A DNA stretch of 38,852 nucleotides from Lachnospiraceae bacterium (GCA_910575035.1 CAJTDL010000041.1:1-38852); one strand, 5' to 3'; numbered from the stretch's first letter, positions 7,806 to 16,710 are shown. Translations and numbers: made by a program. The notes: generated from the letters alone by a model not told the origin.

Positions 7806-8735
7806 CTATTTTGCCGCCTCCAGGGCGCTGCCAATATCCTCCCTCATTGCCTCAACAGCCGCCCTTGCAGCTTCCCCAAAATGATCTTCCCCAAAGGATG
7901 CATAGGCTTCCTGCTTGTAGGCAGCAATAATCCCCCGGGAGGAATTTACAATAGCCCCCATTCCATCTTCGTTAAAAAAGTGCACCAAGTCTGCGCCTTT
8001 CCCTCCCTGCGCGCCATAGCCAGGCACCAGGATAAAGCTCTTAGGCATGATCCTGCGCAGTACCTTTCCCATTTCCGGATAGGTTGCGCCTACCACCGCG
8101 CCAACGTAGCTGTAGGAGCCCCCCATGCAGCCAGCCCCCCATTGAGCCACCTTCTCACCCACATGCTCATACAGAGGGCGCCCATCTACCAGCCTGTCCT
8201 GAAATTCCCCACTGGAAGGATTGGAGGTCTTCACCAGGATAAACAAACCCTTTTTTTCTTCCTTGCACACGTCCACAAAAGGCTGAATGCCGTCTGTGCC
8301 CAGATAAGGATTCACAGTAATAAAGTCTTCATCAAAGGGATGGTACGCCTTGCTGCCCACTGCCACAGCGCCGATATGGCCTGCTGCATAAGCTGCCGAA
8401 GTAGAGCCGATATCCCCCCGCTTCACATCCCCAATCACCACCAAATCCTTCTCATGGCAGTAATCAATGGTTTTCTTAAAGGCAGCCAGCCCTGGAATGC
8501 CAAATTGCTCATACATGGCAATCTGCGGCTTCACTGCCGGAATCAGGTCGCAGGTATGGTCAATAATTTCTTTATTGAACTGCCAAATGGCTTCCGCTGC
8601 GCCTTCTAATGTTTCCCCATGCTCCTGGAATGCTTTTTTCTGAATATGCCCCGGTATATAGCCCATCATAGGATCCAGGCCTACCACAATAGGAGCGTGG
8701 GTCTTTTGGATTTTTGCCACTAACTTATTGATCAT
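7806..8735 (-). CDS. pyrF: Orotidine 5'-phosphate decarboxylase (long, type 2)
   Basis: Catalyses OMP to UMP plus CO2, the last step of de novo UMP synthesis. The catalytic signature is DVKRGDIGSTS. The 309-residue length and N-terminus HAPIVVGLDP match the long subfamily common in clostridia and actinobacteria, not the roughly 230-residue Bacillus form. An AGAGAGGAT site precedes the ATG. It lies 32 bp after pyrC and 28 bp before pyrK, so it is one member of a compact operon. No anomaly is visible. Confidence 0.95.
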   Translation of the reverse strand: MINKLVAKIQKTHAPIVVGLDPMMGYIPGHIQKKAFQEHGETLEGAAEAIWQFNKEIIDHTCDLIPAVKPQIAMYEQFGIPGLAAFKKTIDYCHEKDLVVIGDVKRGDIGSTSAAYAAGHIGAVAVGSKAYHPFDEDFITVNPYLGTDGIQPFVDVCKEEKKGLFILVKTSNPSSGEFQDRLVDGRPLYEHVGEKVAQWGAGCMGGSYSYVGAVVGATYPEMGKVLRRIMPKSFILVPGYGAQGGKGADLVHFFNEDGMGAIVNSSRGIIAAYKQEAYASFGEDHFGEAARAAVEAMREDIGSALEAAK

Positions 8736-8767
8736 GCTGATATCCTCTCTATACTCTGTTATATTTC

Positions 8768-10042
8768 TTATTTTTCATATACAACCCTGCCGTCTACAAT
8801 CGTTGCGATTACCACGCCTTTGACCTTCCTCCCGGCAAAAGGCGTGTTTTTGCCTTTGGAATAAAATTCTGCCGGGTTCACCACATACTCTTGCTGTGGG
8901 TCAAAAACCACAAGGTCTGCAGTTTTCCCTTCCTCTACCGTGCCTCTGTCCAGCCCCAGGATCTTTGCCGGATTGTAGCTCATTTTCTCTGCCATCTGCA
9001 TCATGGTAAGATAGCCCTGATCCACCAGCTCGGTCATAACCAGGGACGCGGCTGTCTCCAGGCCGGTAATCCCAAAGGGCGCACGCCTGATCCCTTCTCC
9101 CTTTTCAATGGCTGTATGGGGGGCATGGTCTGTGGCAATAACATCAATGATATCTTCCCTCAGGCCTTCCCTTAGGGCATCCACATCCTCCTGGGTGCGC
9201 AGCGGCGGGTTCATTTTGTAATTAGCGTCATCCTCCCTGATATCGCTGCTGGTAAGGGTAAAATGGTGGGGGCAGGCTTCTGCAGTCACCCGAAGCCCTG
9301 TCTGCTTGGCAAATTTCAGCATCTGTACGCTGCCCTTTGTGGAGCAGTGGCAAAGATGGAGCGCTGCGCCAGTCTCCCTGGCCAGAATCATATCCCTGGC
9401 AGCAATCACATCCTCCACGGAATTGGAAATGCCTTTCTGGCCTAAGCGCTTTGCATTTCCATCCTCATTGACCACGCCGCCGTTTACCAAATTGATATCC
9501 TCGCAATGGGCAAATATGGGAATATCATATTTCACGGCAAGAGCCATGGCTTCCCGGCACAGCCTGGCGTTCATGACAGACTTGCCGTCCTCACTGAGCC
9601 CCGGAATCCCGGCTTCTACCATGCCCTCAATATCTGACAGTTCTTCCCCCCTCTCCCCCATGGTCATGGAACCTGCCTGCAATACATGGGCAAGGCCGAT
9701 ATCCTGCGCCTTGTTATGGACATAGCGCACCACATCTGGGTTGTCCACTACAGGCTTGGTATTGGGCATGGCAACGATTGTCGTAAAGCCCCCATGCACT
9801 GCCGCCCGCAGGCCTGTTTCCACTGTTTCCTTATGCTCCTGCCCGGGATCCCGCAGGTGCACATGCATATCAATAAATCCAGGCATCACGCAGCAGCCTG
9901 CTGCATCAATGACCCGCTCTGCCTTGACCGAGAGGCCTGGGGCAATCTGTTTGACCTTCCCATTCTCAACCAGCACATCCGACTCTGTCTGCGTCTTGTC
10001 TCCTGGATTGACCACCATTCCGTTTTTAATTAAAAGCAACAT
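8768..10042 (-). CDS. pyrC: Dihydroorotase (type I)
   Basis: A 424-residue zinc amidohydrolase that cyclises carbamoyl-aspartate to dihydroorotate. Metal-binding motifs are HVHLRDPG near residue 60 and TDHAPH in the C-terminal half, with the substrate-binding GMVEAG/GLSEDGKSV region between. An AAGGAT site lies before the ATG. It is the first gene of pyrC-pyrF-pyrK-pyrD. Aspartate carbamoyltransferase (pyrB) and the carbamoyl-phosphate synthetase genes are not in this window. A promoter and the terminator of the preceding glycan operon lie within 80 bp upstream. Confidence 0.96.
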   Translation of the reverse strand: MLLLIKNGMVVNPGDKTQTESDVLVENGKVKQIAPGLSVKAERVIDAAGCCVMPGFIDMHVHLRDPGQEHKETVETGLRAAVHGGFTTIVAMPNTKPVVDNPDVVRYVHNKAQDIGLAHVLQAGSMTMGERGEELSDIEGMVEAGIPGLSEDGKSVMNARLCREAMALAVKYDIPIFAHCEDINLVNGGVVNEDGNAKRLGQKGISNSVEDVIAARDMILARETGAALHLCHCSTKGSVQMLKFAKQTGLRVTAEACPHHFTLTSSDIREDDANYKMNPPLRTQEDVDALREGLREDIIDVIATDHAPHTAIEKGEGIRRAPFGITGLETAASLVMTELVDQGYLTMMQMAEKMSYNPAKILGLDRGTVEEGKTADLVVFDPQQEYVVNPAEFYSKGKNTPFAGRKVKGVVIATIVDGRVVYEK

Positions 10043-10089
10043 AATCGAAATCCTTTCTAGGCTATGTTTTCTGCTACCTGTTTACCCAT

Positions 10090-10118
10090 ATTTTAGCATA
10101 GAAAAAAAGGAGGGGCAA
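10090..10118 (-). promoter_or_regulatory. Candidate pyr operon promoter
   Basis: Read on the minus strand: TTGCCC (10113-10118), exactly 17 bases, then TAAAAT (10090-10095), about 47 bases before the pyrC ATG. The -35 box lies inside the loop and stem of the terminator that ends the glycan operon, so one stretch of DNA would serve both units. I saw no PyrR-type anti-antiterminator structure, but the leader is short. Confidence 0.45.
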
Positions 10119-10128
10119 CCTCCTTTTT
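10104..10128 (-). terminator. Terminator of the glycan operon
   Basis: AAAAAGGAGG (10104-10113), loop GGCAA, CCTCCTTTTT (10119-10128): a perfect 10-bp stem with A and T runs on both sides. It lies 28 bp after the stop of the acetyltransferase frame and before pyrC, so it separates the two operons. It is symmetric and could work in both directions. Confidence 0.85.
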
Positions 10129-10155
10129 GGGGAAATAGCTATGTAATTTACACCA

Positions 10156-10914
10156 TCACGCCTGAACCGTAATTATTTTTTGGTAGCTTATACCATGCAC
10201 CTCATATCCTGCCTTAGAAAAAATATTATTTGACGCCTGATTTTCTGGCTTTACCTGTGCCTTTATCACTGCCTTTTGGGGCAGGCACCCCCTCTTTCCC
10301 GCCCACTGGCATACTTCCTGTTCTGCGAGGGAAATCAGTTCCTGCCCATATCCATTCCCTCTATATTCAGGCGCAATACTGTAGCTGATCTTTGCCCCCT
10401 CCTGGTCAAATTCCAGGCGAAGGGTACCTACTTCAAAAGAACTGTCGCAGAAAATATATATCTGCGTGTTTTCCTCTTTCATATTCCTTTCATACCAGCT
10501 TTGATGCTCCTCATATGAAATCGGAGCCGTAGAAAAAGAATTTTTCCGCACCTCCTTATCATTTGCCCAAAGAAAAAGCTTCTCCATGTCCTCCCATTTT
10601 GCCTTCCTTAAAAAACAATGATGCGTTGCCTTAAAATCCCCTGCCTTCTCTATTATAGCTTGTCTGCTTTCCCTTTGCGGCATATGGCTGATATTTTCAG
10701 AGGTTTTTACTCCTTCTCCTATAGCCGTACTTTTCCTGTCAGACGATGTATAGCTGATATTTCCAGCAGCCCCTAATCCCTCTGCCTTCTCCCTCATAAT
10801 CTGGTATTTCAATTCCGCAAGGCGCCAGTCCTGCTCACTGTCAATATCCTGCACTTCCATTTCTGGCACAAGGACTGTCCTGGTATGTGCTGTCACAAGC
10901 TGCCGACCTGCCAA
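10156..10914 (-). CDS. PseF C-terminal end fused to PseH-like GNAT acetyltransferase (after frameshift)
   Basis: Of the 252 residues, the first 45 or so do not belong to an acetyltransferase. The segment MEVQDIDSEQDWRLAELKYQI is what is missing from the C-terminus of the upstream cytidylyltransferase frame. A polar linker follows (about 45-95), then a GNAT domain (about 97-250) with LRKAKWEDMEKLFLWAND, SIAPEYRGNGYGQELI (acetyl-CoA loop) and ENQASNNIFSKAGYE. The GNAT resembles PseH-type sugar N-acetyltransferases of flagellin-glycan pathways. The natural product is therefore probably one cytidylyltransferase-acetyltransferase fusion of about 435-440 residues. The listed ATG is unlikely to be a true start. 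Last gene of the glycan operon. Confidence 0.75.
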   Translation of the reverse strand: MAGRQLVTAHTRTVLVPEMEVQDIDSEQDWRLAELKYQIMREKAEGLGAAGNISYTSSDRKSTAIGEGVKTSENISHMPQRESRQAIIEKAGDFKATHHCFLRKAKWEDMEKLFLWANDKEVRKNSFSTAPISYEEHQSWYERNMKEENTQIYIFCDSSFEVGTLRLEFDQEGAKISYSIAPEYRGNGYGQELISLAEQEVCQWAGKRGCLPQKAVIKAQVKPENQASNNIFSKAGYEVHGISYQKIITVQA

Positions 10915-11477
10915 AAAGGCTCTACTCGGAAACAGTAAAACTGCCCACAGTCATGGTACATGGGAGGGATATCCTGTGACCGTTTGGGAGCAAATTCCGG
11001 GAACGCATATTTTACCTGCCCATTCTCCAACAAGAATCCCCGCATGGGCGGGAAGGAAAATGCTGTTACCGGGATAACAGAATCCGTCCCATCTTCCTCC
11101 AGGCATTCCATGGCATGCCTTAATTTTTCCGCTGTAACAAAAGGAGCCGTCGGGTAAATACAACAGGCAGATTTAAATTCCCTGCCGATCGCCTTGTATT
11201 GTGTTAATACTTCCATAAGTACATCTGCAGTCGCAGCATAATCATCCGCTGTTTCCGAAGAGCGCAGGAATGGAACTTCTGCGCCATATTCTCTCGCTGC
11301 CTCTGCAATTTCCGCATCCTCCGTTGATACCATAACCTCATCAAAAATCCCAGACGCCAACGCTGCCTCTATGGAATATGCCAGAATTGGCTTTCCGCAG
11401 AAATCCCGGATATTTTTCCTAGGGATGCGCTTGCTGCCGCCACGGGCGGTTATGATTCCGATTTTATTATTTCCCAT
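10893..11477 (-). CDS. PseF-like CMP-sugar synthetase, frameshifted at its 3' end
   Basis: A cytidylyltransferase of the acylneuraminate/pseudaminate type, which activates a nonulosonic acid with CTP. ARGGSKRIPRKN at residues 10-21 is the nucleotide-binding loop; FLRSSETADDYA and YHDCGQFYCF are typical of PseF. Family members are about 230 residues. This frame stops at 194 after FRVEPFWQVGSL, while the expected end continues in the next frame (FLAGRQLV…VQDIDSEQDW). A one-base change in or near the T5 run at about 10911-10915 would join the two. This is a real disruption, a sequencing error or a variable tract. Other pseudaminate genes (pseB, C, G, I) are not in the window. Confidence 0.8.
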   Translation of the reverse strand: MGNNKIGIITARGGSKRIPRKNIRDFCGKPILAYSIEAALASGIFDEVMVSTEDAEIAEAAREYGAEVPFLRSSETADDYAATADVLMEVLTQYKAIGREFKSACCIYPTAPFVTAEKLRHAMECLEEDGTDSVIPVTAFSFPPMRGFLLENGQVKYAFPEFAPKRSQDIPPMYHDCGQFYCFRVEPFWQVGSL

Positions 11478-11558
11478 ATCTGCCTCTCTTTCTGTGCTTC
11501 CCTATTTCCTATACACTATGCCACAGGCATTCCCCCAGCAGCAGGCTGCCGCCCAATG

Positions 11559-12137
11559 CTACAGACACTCCCCATCCCGCTCCATAACCATATCCACAAT
11601 CTGCTGTAAAATTATATTATGTATGGACTCCACTATCCCATATTTGCTGGACGGCACATAAATACTGCACACTCCTATGCCCCTGATCCTGTTATCTCTC
11701 TGAAAGCCAGAAAATGTGACTACCTGCATCCCCTTGCCCTGTGCCGCCTGAATGGCATTTACAATATTGGGGGAATTGCCAGAACTGCTGATTGCCACCA
11801 GTAAATCCCCTTCCCTCCCCAAAAACTCCAGGGGACGTGAAAAAATATATTCATACCCATAGTCATTTCCCATGCAGGTAGTGACAGAAGTGTCATATAA
11901 GCTGTATGTCTTCATCCCGCCATTTTTCATAAAATCTGCCGTCATGTGGCTGGCAATCGCCGCACTGCCTCCGTTTCCAATGAAAAATACCTGCCCTCCC
12001 TGAGCCTTAACCCCGGAAAACACTCCCACCATTCCATGCATTGCCTCTGCATAATTTGTATACGGCCTTCCGCCCAAGCCATATATTTCCGTGGCTTCCA
12101 GGCACTGCACCAGTTCCTGTATGTATTCCTTATACAT
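11559..12137 (-). CDS. GmhA-like SIS-domain phosphosugar isomerase
   Basis: A 192-residue SIS protein of the phosphoheptose isomerase type. GNGGSAAIASHMTADF (from residue 54) and ISSSGNSPNIVNA (from 116) are the two phosphosugar-binding loops, and the C-terminal YGIVESIHNIILQQIVD helix is also typical of GmhA. Known members convert sedoheptulose-7-phosphate to D-glycero-manno-heptose-7-phosphate. The exact substrate here is inferred from the neighbouring HldE-like and transketolase genes. It starts 18 bp after the epimerase gene. GGCAGGAAG lies directly before the ATG. Confidence 0.85.
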   Translation of the reverse strand: MYKEYIQELVQCLEATEIYGLGGRPYTNYAEAMHGMVGVFSGVKAQGGQVFFIGNGGSAAIASHMTADFMKNGGMKTYSLYDTSVTTCMGNDYGYEYIFSRPLEFLGREGDLLVAISSSGNSPNIVNAIQAAQGKGMQVVTFSGFQRDNRIRGIGVCSIYVPSSKYGIVESIHNIILQQIVDMVMERDGECL

Positions 12138-12155
12138 CTTCCTGCCAATCCCTTC

Positions 12156-13172
12156 TCACACTTTACAATATCCCCCATCTTTCCCAAGGTACTTAAACCA
12201 GTCGCTGGTCGCCTTCCCTATGCTGTCTGGCGTCCAGACCGGGGCTTCCCTCCAGTATTCAATATTGGCAAGGATTTTAGCAACCCCCTCTTCTAATGTA
12301 ATTTTCGCTCTCCAGCCTAAGGCATTTTCTATTTTTTCTGTATCTGCAAATGTGCAGTCTGGCTCGCCTGGGCGTTTTGGGATATGTATAGCCTCCCCTC
12401 CCAACAGCTTACAAAGCTGGTTCACCGAATATGTCCCGCCGCTCCCTACGTTAAAAGTATCATTTACAGCCCCAGATAAAGCAGCTGTATAAAATGCATC
12501 CGCCACATCCGTCACATAAGTAAAATCTCTGGTCTGCTCCCCAGTCCCTACCACCGTAAATGGCTTCCCCGCCAGCTTCTGCGCCAAAAACACGCCAAAT
12601 ACAGCCCCATATGTTCCAGATGTCCTGGAACGTGTCCCATAGACATTGAACAGGCGAAGGGTAACAACCGGAAGGCCGTAAACCTGCCCCCAATGGATTA
12701 CCGTTTCCTCCCCAAGCCTTTTTGTCAAGGCATAAGGGTACCGCGGGCGGATTTCCGCCGTTTCCTTTGTGGGAAATTCATCTGGTATCCCATAACAGGA
12801 GGAAGATGCGGCATATACAAGCTTTGTTACCCCCGACTTCCTGGCGCATTCCACCACATTATAAGTCCCCAAAACATTTGAAGAATAATATTCCCAAGGC
12901 TTTTGGATAGATGGTACAATATCTGCCAAGGCGGCTAAATGGAACACATAATCCACGCCCACAAAAACAGGTGCGATTTCCTCTCTGTTCCGAATATCCA
13001 TATGGTAAATCCTTAACTTCCCATTCTCTTTTTGGTGTTCCAGATTCCCAGGCCTTCCTGTAGTGAAATTATCAATTATGCGTACGGTATGCCCTTCCTC
13101 CAAAAGGCGGTCTACAATATGGGAGCCGATAAAGCCGCAGCCGCCTGTCACTAATGAAATAATATTACTCAT
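12156..13172 (-). CDS. NAD-dependent sugar-nucleotide epimerase/dehydratase (extended SDR)
   Basis: An extended short-chain dehydrogenase acting on nucleotide sugars. It has an N-terminal Rossmann motif TGGCGFIGSH (residues 9-18), YALTK with the catalytic Tyr147 and Lys151, and a typical C-terminal RPGEPDCTFADTEK region, as in UDP-glucose 4-epimerase relatives. The start at 13172 is chosen because AAGGAG lies nine bases upstream; the longer frame to 13235 adds a non-family 21-residue extension. The substrate is not determinable from sequence. In this operon it may convert an activated heptose or a UDP-sugar precursor. Confidence 0.88.
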   Translation of the reverse strand: MSNIISLVTGGCGFIGSHIVDRLLEEGHTVRIIDNFTTGRPGNLEHQKENGKLRIYHMDIRNREEIAPVFVGVDYVFHLAALADIVPSIQKPWEYYSSNVLGTYNVVECARKSGVTKLVYAASSSCYGIPDEFPTKETAEIRPRYPYALTKRLGEETVIHWGQVYGLPVVTLRLFNVYGTRSRTSGTYGAVFGVFLAQKLAGKPFTVVGTGEQTRDFTYVTDVADAFYTAALSGAVNDTFNVGSGGTYSVNQLCKLLGGEAIHIPKRPGEPDCTFADTEKIENALGWRAKITLEEGVAKILANIEYWREAPVWTPDSIGKATSDWFKYLGKDGGYCKV

Positions 13173-13300
13173 AAAGCTATTCTCCTTTTCACCATATGCT
13201 TTATATTTTTGTATTCCTTGGTATAATAGCTGCATATTAAAAACTTTGATGACATGCAGAAGGCTTTAAGGTAGGGCAATGTTCTGCACTCCCAAATTCC

Positions 13301-14830
13301 CTAAATATTCAGTAATGTGCCCGCATACTTCAGCACATTCACCTTCTCGACAGAATCCTTATTCCCTACAATATTAGCCGCCAATGCCCCTGCAATATTT
13401 CCCATAAATGTGCCAATCTCCATTGGCGCGCCTGCTATTACAGAAAGGCTTGCCAATGCAAAGAAAGCATCCCCAGCCCCCATAGTGTCCTTTACCTTCA
13501 GGGTAAATGCTGGGCAGGGAATCAACCTCTGCTTCTCAACAGAGGTTGCCCCTTGGGAACCCTTGGTCAGCCATCCAGGACTCCCGAAATGCCCATACAG
13601 CCTTAGCAGCAGTTCTTCCTCCCCTTGGTGATAATCGGAAAATGCAAGCCCAAGTTCTTTCTGGTCTAAAGTAAAAATATCTGCCCGCCTGTATTTTGTA
13701 ATTAAGTTCTTGCCATAATTCGAAGAATTCGTCTGGCAATTTAAAGCCAAAAATTTTGCCTCTTCCTGTATGATGCCCATCACCTCCTGGTCAATCAGGC
13801 CATGCCCAAAATCGCAGAGTATTACCGCATCATACTGGGAAATCTGGCTTGTTAGCTTCGCTTTGAACTTGTCCAAGGATTCCTTATCAATACACATAGG
13901 GGTAGGGAGGTTGTTTATGGCAAATATTTTATCCACTTCCTCCCGCTTCTCGTTCAATGTCACATAACGGCGCTTAATAATCGTGTCAAATATACTGCTG
14001 TATATCATGTCCACCCGCATTTTATTACTGAGTTCCCCTAAAATTCTGCTATGTATAGCTTCCTCCATGCCTACAATACTCATCAGGGACACATGCTCAC
14101 AGAAAGATGCCAAATGCCTGGCCACTGCCAAAGCGCCTCCTAAATATTGTTCAGCGTATTGGTAGCGCGCAGAATAGCCCCTGTCTTTTGTCATTAAGCC
14201 TTGTACATTGCAGTAAAGATATTCATCTATAATGGTGTCGCCCACTACCAAAACCTTTAAGCCCTCCATACGCCCTGTAAAGCCTTTGATATCTTCCATA
14301 GAATAATGCTGGCTGAATTTTTCAATGAATTCTTTCACTTCCTCTGTTAAAGCAGGGAGCGTACGGTTGATTAATCTGGTAGAACTAAAAACCTGTCCCG
14401 TGGTATAGGCAATATCACCGCCATGCTTTCTTACAAGCTCTATTTCCTCTTGGATTTTCCCTGTAAGGTCGTCTTCAGCCTTGGAATATTCTTCGCCTTT
14501 TACATATAAATCCGGCTCTACTAATTCGATAATATCATCTACTGTGTAACTTTCAGATAACATGACATAATCAATACAGGCAATGGCTGACAGAAACTTC
14601 AGGCGCATCTCATCGTCAAAGTACGGCCTGCCTGGGCCTTTGCGGACGTATTTTGATGCTGTGATGGATACAACCAGAATATCGCCCATTTTTTTTGCTT
14701 CCTCAAAATGGAAAAGGTGGCCTGGATGCACTAAGTCAAATACGCCGTGGCAGAGAATGATTTTCTTGCCATTCTTTTTTTGCTTTTCTATTATCTCCCC
14801 TATATTTTCTCTACAAATAATTTTTCCCAT
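13301..14830 (-). CDS. HldE-like sugar nucleotidyltransferase/kinase with swapped domain order
   Basis: 509 residues with two domains. The N-terminal domain (about 25-160) is a cytidylyltransferase-type nucleotidyltransferase: GVFDLVHPGH holds the HxGH motif at 35-38, and the ISSTR-like motif appears as FSSTRLI. The C-terminal domain (about 187-509) is a PfkB/ribokinase-type kinase with VVGDTIIDEY and DTMGAGDAFF (GAGD at 451-454). In E. coli HldE the kinase comes first. Such enzymes phosphorylate heptose-7-phosphate at C1 and transfer a nucleotide. The neighbouring GmhA-like gene supports a heptose-type substrate. No separate GmhB phosphatase is in the window. AAGGAT lies upstream of the ATG. 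Confidence 0.85.
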   Translation of the reverse strand: MGKIICRENIGEIIEKQKKNGKKIILCHGVFDLVHPGHLFHFEEAKKMGDILVVSITASKYVRKGPGRPYFDDEMRLKFLSAIACIDYVMLSESYTVDDIIELVEPDLYVKGEEYSKAEDDLTGKIQEEIELVRKHGGDIAYTTGQVFSSTRLINRTLPALTEEVKEFIEKFSQHYSMEDIKGFTGRMEGLKVLVVGDTIIDEYLYCNVQGLMTKDRGYSARYQYAEQYLGGALAVARHLASFCEHVSLMSIVGMEEAIHSRILGELSNKMRVDMIYSSIFDTIIKRRYVTLNEKREEVDKIFAINNLPTPMCIDKESLDKFKAKLTSQISQYDAVILCDFGHGLIDQEVMGIIQEEAKFLALNCQTNSSNYGKNLITKYRRADIFTLDQKELGLAFSDYHQGEEELLLRLYGHFGSPGWLTKGSQGATSVEKQRLIPCPAFTLKVKDTMGAGDAFFALASLSVIAGAPMEIGTFMGNIAGALAANIVGNKDSVEKVNVLKYAGTLLNI

Positions 14831-14851
14831 AAAATGACACTATCCTTTTAT

Positions 14852-15514
14852 TTATTCAAAAAAAATAAAACTATAATCGCCTGTATATCCCCATTCCTGA
14901 TACAGCCATTCCCACTCATCCACAGAATAATAGCTTGCGCATGTAAGCTGCCAATATAATAAATTTACCTCTTCCCTGTCATCCCTAAAAGAATCCACCA
15001 TGATATAGCTATTTTTCTTACTGACCCTCTCAATTTCCTGCACCGCCTTTTTTAAATCAAATACTTTAAGGTTGTGCAAAGATGCCAAGGAAATCACCAG
15101 GTCAAATTCATTCTCCTCAAACGGAAGCTCTTGCGCCTTGGCATAACGCAATTTCCCACGGACTTCTTCTTTTGCATGCTCTAGCGCATAGCGGGAAATA
15201 TCTACTCCTGCCACCTGTAAGCCTGGAACTGTCTGCGTCAATTCAAATAACAGGTGAGCCATGCCGCACCCTACATCCAACACTTTCTGGCCTGGCTCTA
15301 AATGGTAATGCCTAGCCAATTTTTCAGCCACGCCCTTCCACCTTCCATCATACGAATAGCCACCATAGCCATATTTCCTTTCCCCATCCCAATAATCATA
15401 GCCATATTTTTTTGCAACCTTAGCGCACTCTGCCTTGTCATCCCCTGTCACGCGTTCCAAATAATCCCGCTTCGTAGATTTATGCAATTCTGAAACAAAA
15501 TCAATATATGCCAT
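14852..15514 (-). CDS. Class I SAM-dependent methyltransferase
   Basis: A 220-residue methyltransferase with the SAM-binding motif VLDVGCGMAHL (from residue 78), the second acidic strand VAGVDIS, and FDLVISLASLHNL as motif II. AGGAGG lies close before the ATG. Methylation of the glycan or of a sugar intermediate is the natural role given the operon; O- or N-methylation cannot be distinguished. The gap to HldE is 21 bp. Methyltransferases of this type are common in flagellin-glycan and O-antigen clusters. Confidence 0.85.
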   Translation of the reverse strand: MAYIDFVSELHKSTKRDYLERVTGDDKAECAKVAKKYGYDYWDGERKYGYGGYSYDGRWKGVAEKLARHYHLEPGQKVLDVGCGMAHLLFELTQTVPGLQVAGVDISRYALEHAKEEVRGKLRYAKAQELPFEENEFDLVISLASLHNLKVFDLKKAVQEIERVSKKNSYIMVDSFRDDREEVNLLYWQLTCASYYSVDEWEWLYQEWGYTGDYSFIFFE

Positions 15515-15543
15515 CTTTTCCTCCTGTTCCTATGTGGCAAGTT

Positions 15544-16614
15544 TTAAATAAAATTGACATGGTTTATGTCCAGGCTATAATATGTATTCAGCAATTCATT
15601 CCTATCATCATAAATACAATGGTGGTTGCATTCCTGCTTTGCATTAAACTCCTGATACCTCTTTTCTGTCTCTTTAGAAAACCACAGTTCTTTAAAAGAG
15701 CCTTCCTTCAGATCTCCTACCACACTCTCCGATACATAAGCTTTATCATGGCAGAAATATACCTTGCTATCGGCTGCAATCACTGTAGACAGCCTATTTA
15801 TGTAGCATTTCTCATAACAACGGTGAAATACCAATGCTGAATCAAAATCCCCCTCATATTTATCAATCACCTGAAACCCTGTATCTTCCAATTCCTCTTT
15901 CGCCCGATGGATCTGCTCTGTCACCTTCTGCCTGAAAGGGGCATGATATGCAAATACATCACTTGTGACACGAGCCGCGTATTTTATATGGTTTGCCCCC
16001 AGGCTTTTCACCATTTTCGCCATTTCATATACCTGATCCGCATTCTCATGGTTTACCACAAAATTCACGCCCAATTCACATCCGTCCTGCTTTATGCTTG
16101 AAAATTGGTGGATATTCTCACAGACCTCCCTAAAAGCACTTAACGGCACGTTCCGAACCTTCGCATATGTTTCTGCATCTGACGAATCAAGGGAAATCCG
16201 AACCCACTTTGCCTTCGCCAAAACTTTTGCCCTCTCCCCTTTCAGCAACTGCCCATTCGTAATAATTGACAAATCAATCCCTGCATCCAGAATCTTGAGC
16301 ATAGTCTCCACGATATATGGATACACTAAAGGTTCCCCTCCCCCGCTAAATGTTACCGCCTTTACTCCCATTTCAGACATATCCGCAATAATTTCCTTCA
16401 TTTTTGGCCATGGAATCTGATCCTGCGCGTTTACAGAATCAAACAACCCCAGACTGCTGTCTGCGTAACAGCAATAATAACATTTATGGTTGCAATGGTT
16501 GGTAGGCTTGATGCGGATATAAATCGGCGCAACCTGCTCCCCCTCTGCAATTTTTCCCAAAGCCTTTGCGTGGGCAAATACTTTTAAATTACTATATGGC
16601 GTCGCTTTTTCCAT
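15544..16614 (-). CDS. Radical SAM/SPASM-type protein
   Basis: A 356-residue radical SAM enzyme. The 4Fe-4S ligands are Cys41, Cys45 and Cys48 in HCNHKCYYC, and the SAM-binding glycine segment is TFSGGGEPL. A C-terminal Cys-rich region (CYEKC…CHDKAY…CNHHC) resembles a SPASM domain holding extra clusters. Members of this group act on sugars, peptides and other substrates; the reaction is not predictable here. The last residues, HVNFI, are shared with the second radical SAM protein in the operon. GGAG lies in the leader. It follows a 117-bp gap that holds an inverted repeat. Confidence 0.85.
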   Translation of the reverse strand: MEKATPYSNLKVFAHAKALGKIAEGEQVAPIYIRIKPTNHCNHKCYYCCYADSSLGLFDSVNAQDQIPWPKMKEIIADMSEMGVKAVTFSGGGEPLVYPYIVETMLKILDAGIDLSIITNGQLLKGERAKVLAKAKWVRISLDSSDAETYAKVRNVPLSAFREVCENIHQFSSIKQDGCELGVNFVVNHENADQVYEMAKMVKSLGANHIKYAARVTSDVFAYHAPFRQKVTEQIHRAKEELEDTGFQVIDKYEGDFDSALVFHRCYEKCYINRLSTVIAADSKVYFCHDKAYVSESVVGDLKEGSFKELWFSKETEKRYQEFNAKQECNHHCIYDDRNELLNTYYSLDINHVNFI

Positions 16615-16677
16615 TCTCTTTTTCTCCTGTCTATATAATTTCTATATACTCTGATAATTAAAAACCGTGGCAGAATA

Positions 16678-16710
16678 CGCAGCATACGGAAATTGGGGCA
16701 AGATGCTGCG
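16678..16710. repeat. 8-bp inverted repeat in the glycan operon
   Basis: CGCAGCAT (16678-16685) and ATGCTGCG (16703-16710) are exact complements around a 17-base loop, between the SDR gene and the first radical SAM gene. No T-run follows directly on the minus strand, so it may be an attenuator or RNA-stability element and not a full terminator. Confidence 0.4.

Noticed and set aside
7743-8609. 288-residue plus-strand frame
   Set aside because: Antisense to pyrF, which has clear catalytic motifs.
10893-10925. Programmed -1 frameshift signal in the PseF/PseH region
   Set aside because: The CCTTTTTGG run does not fit a standard X XXY YYZ slippery heptamer in the reading frame, and no strong downstream structure was seen.
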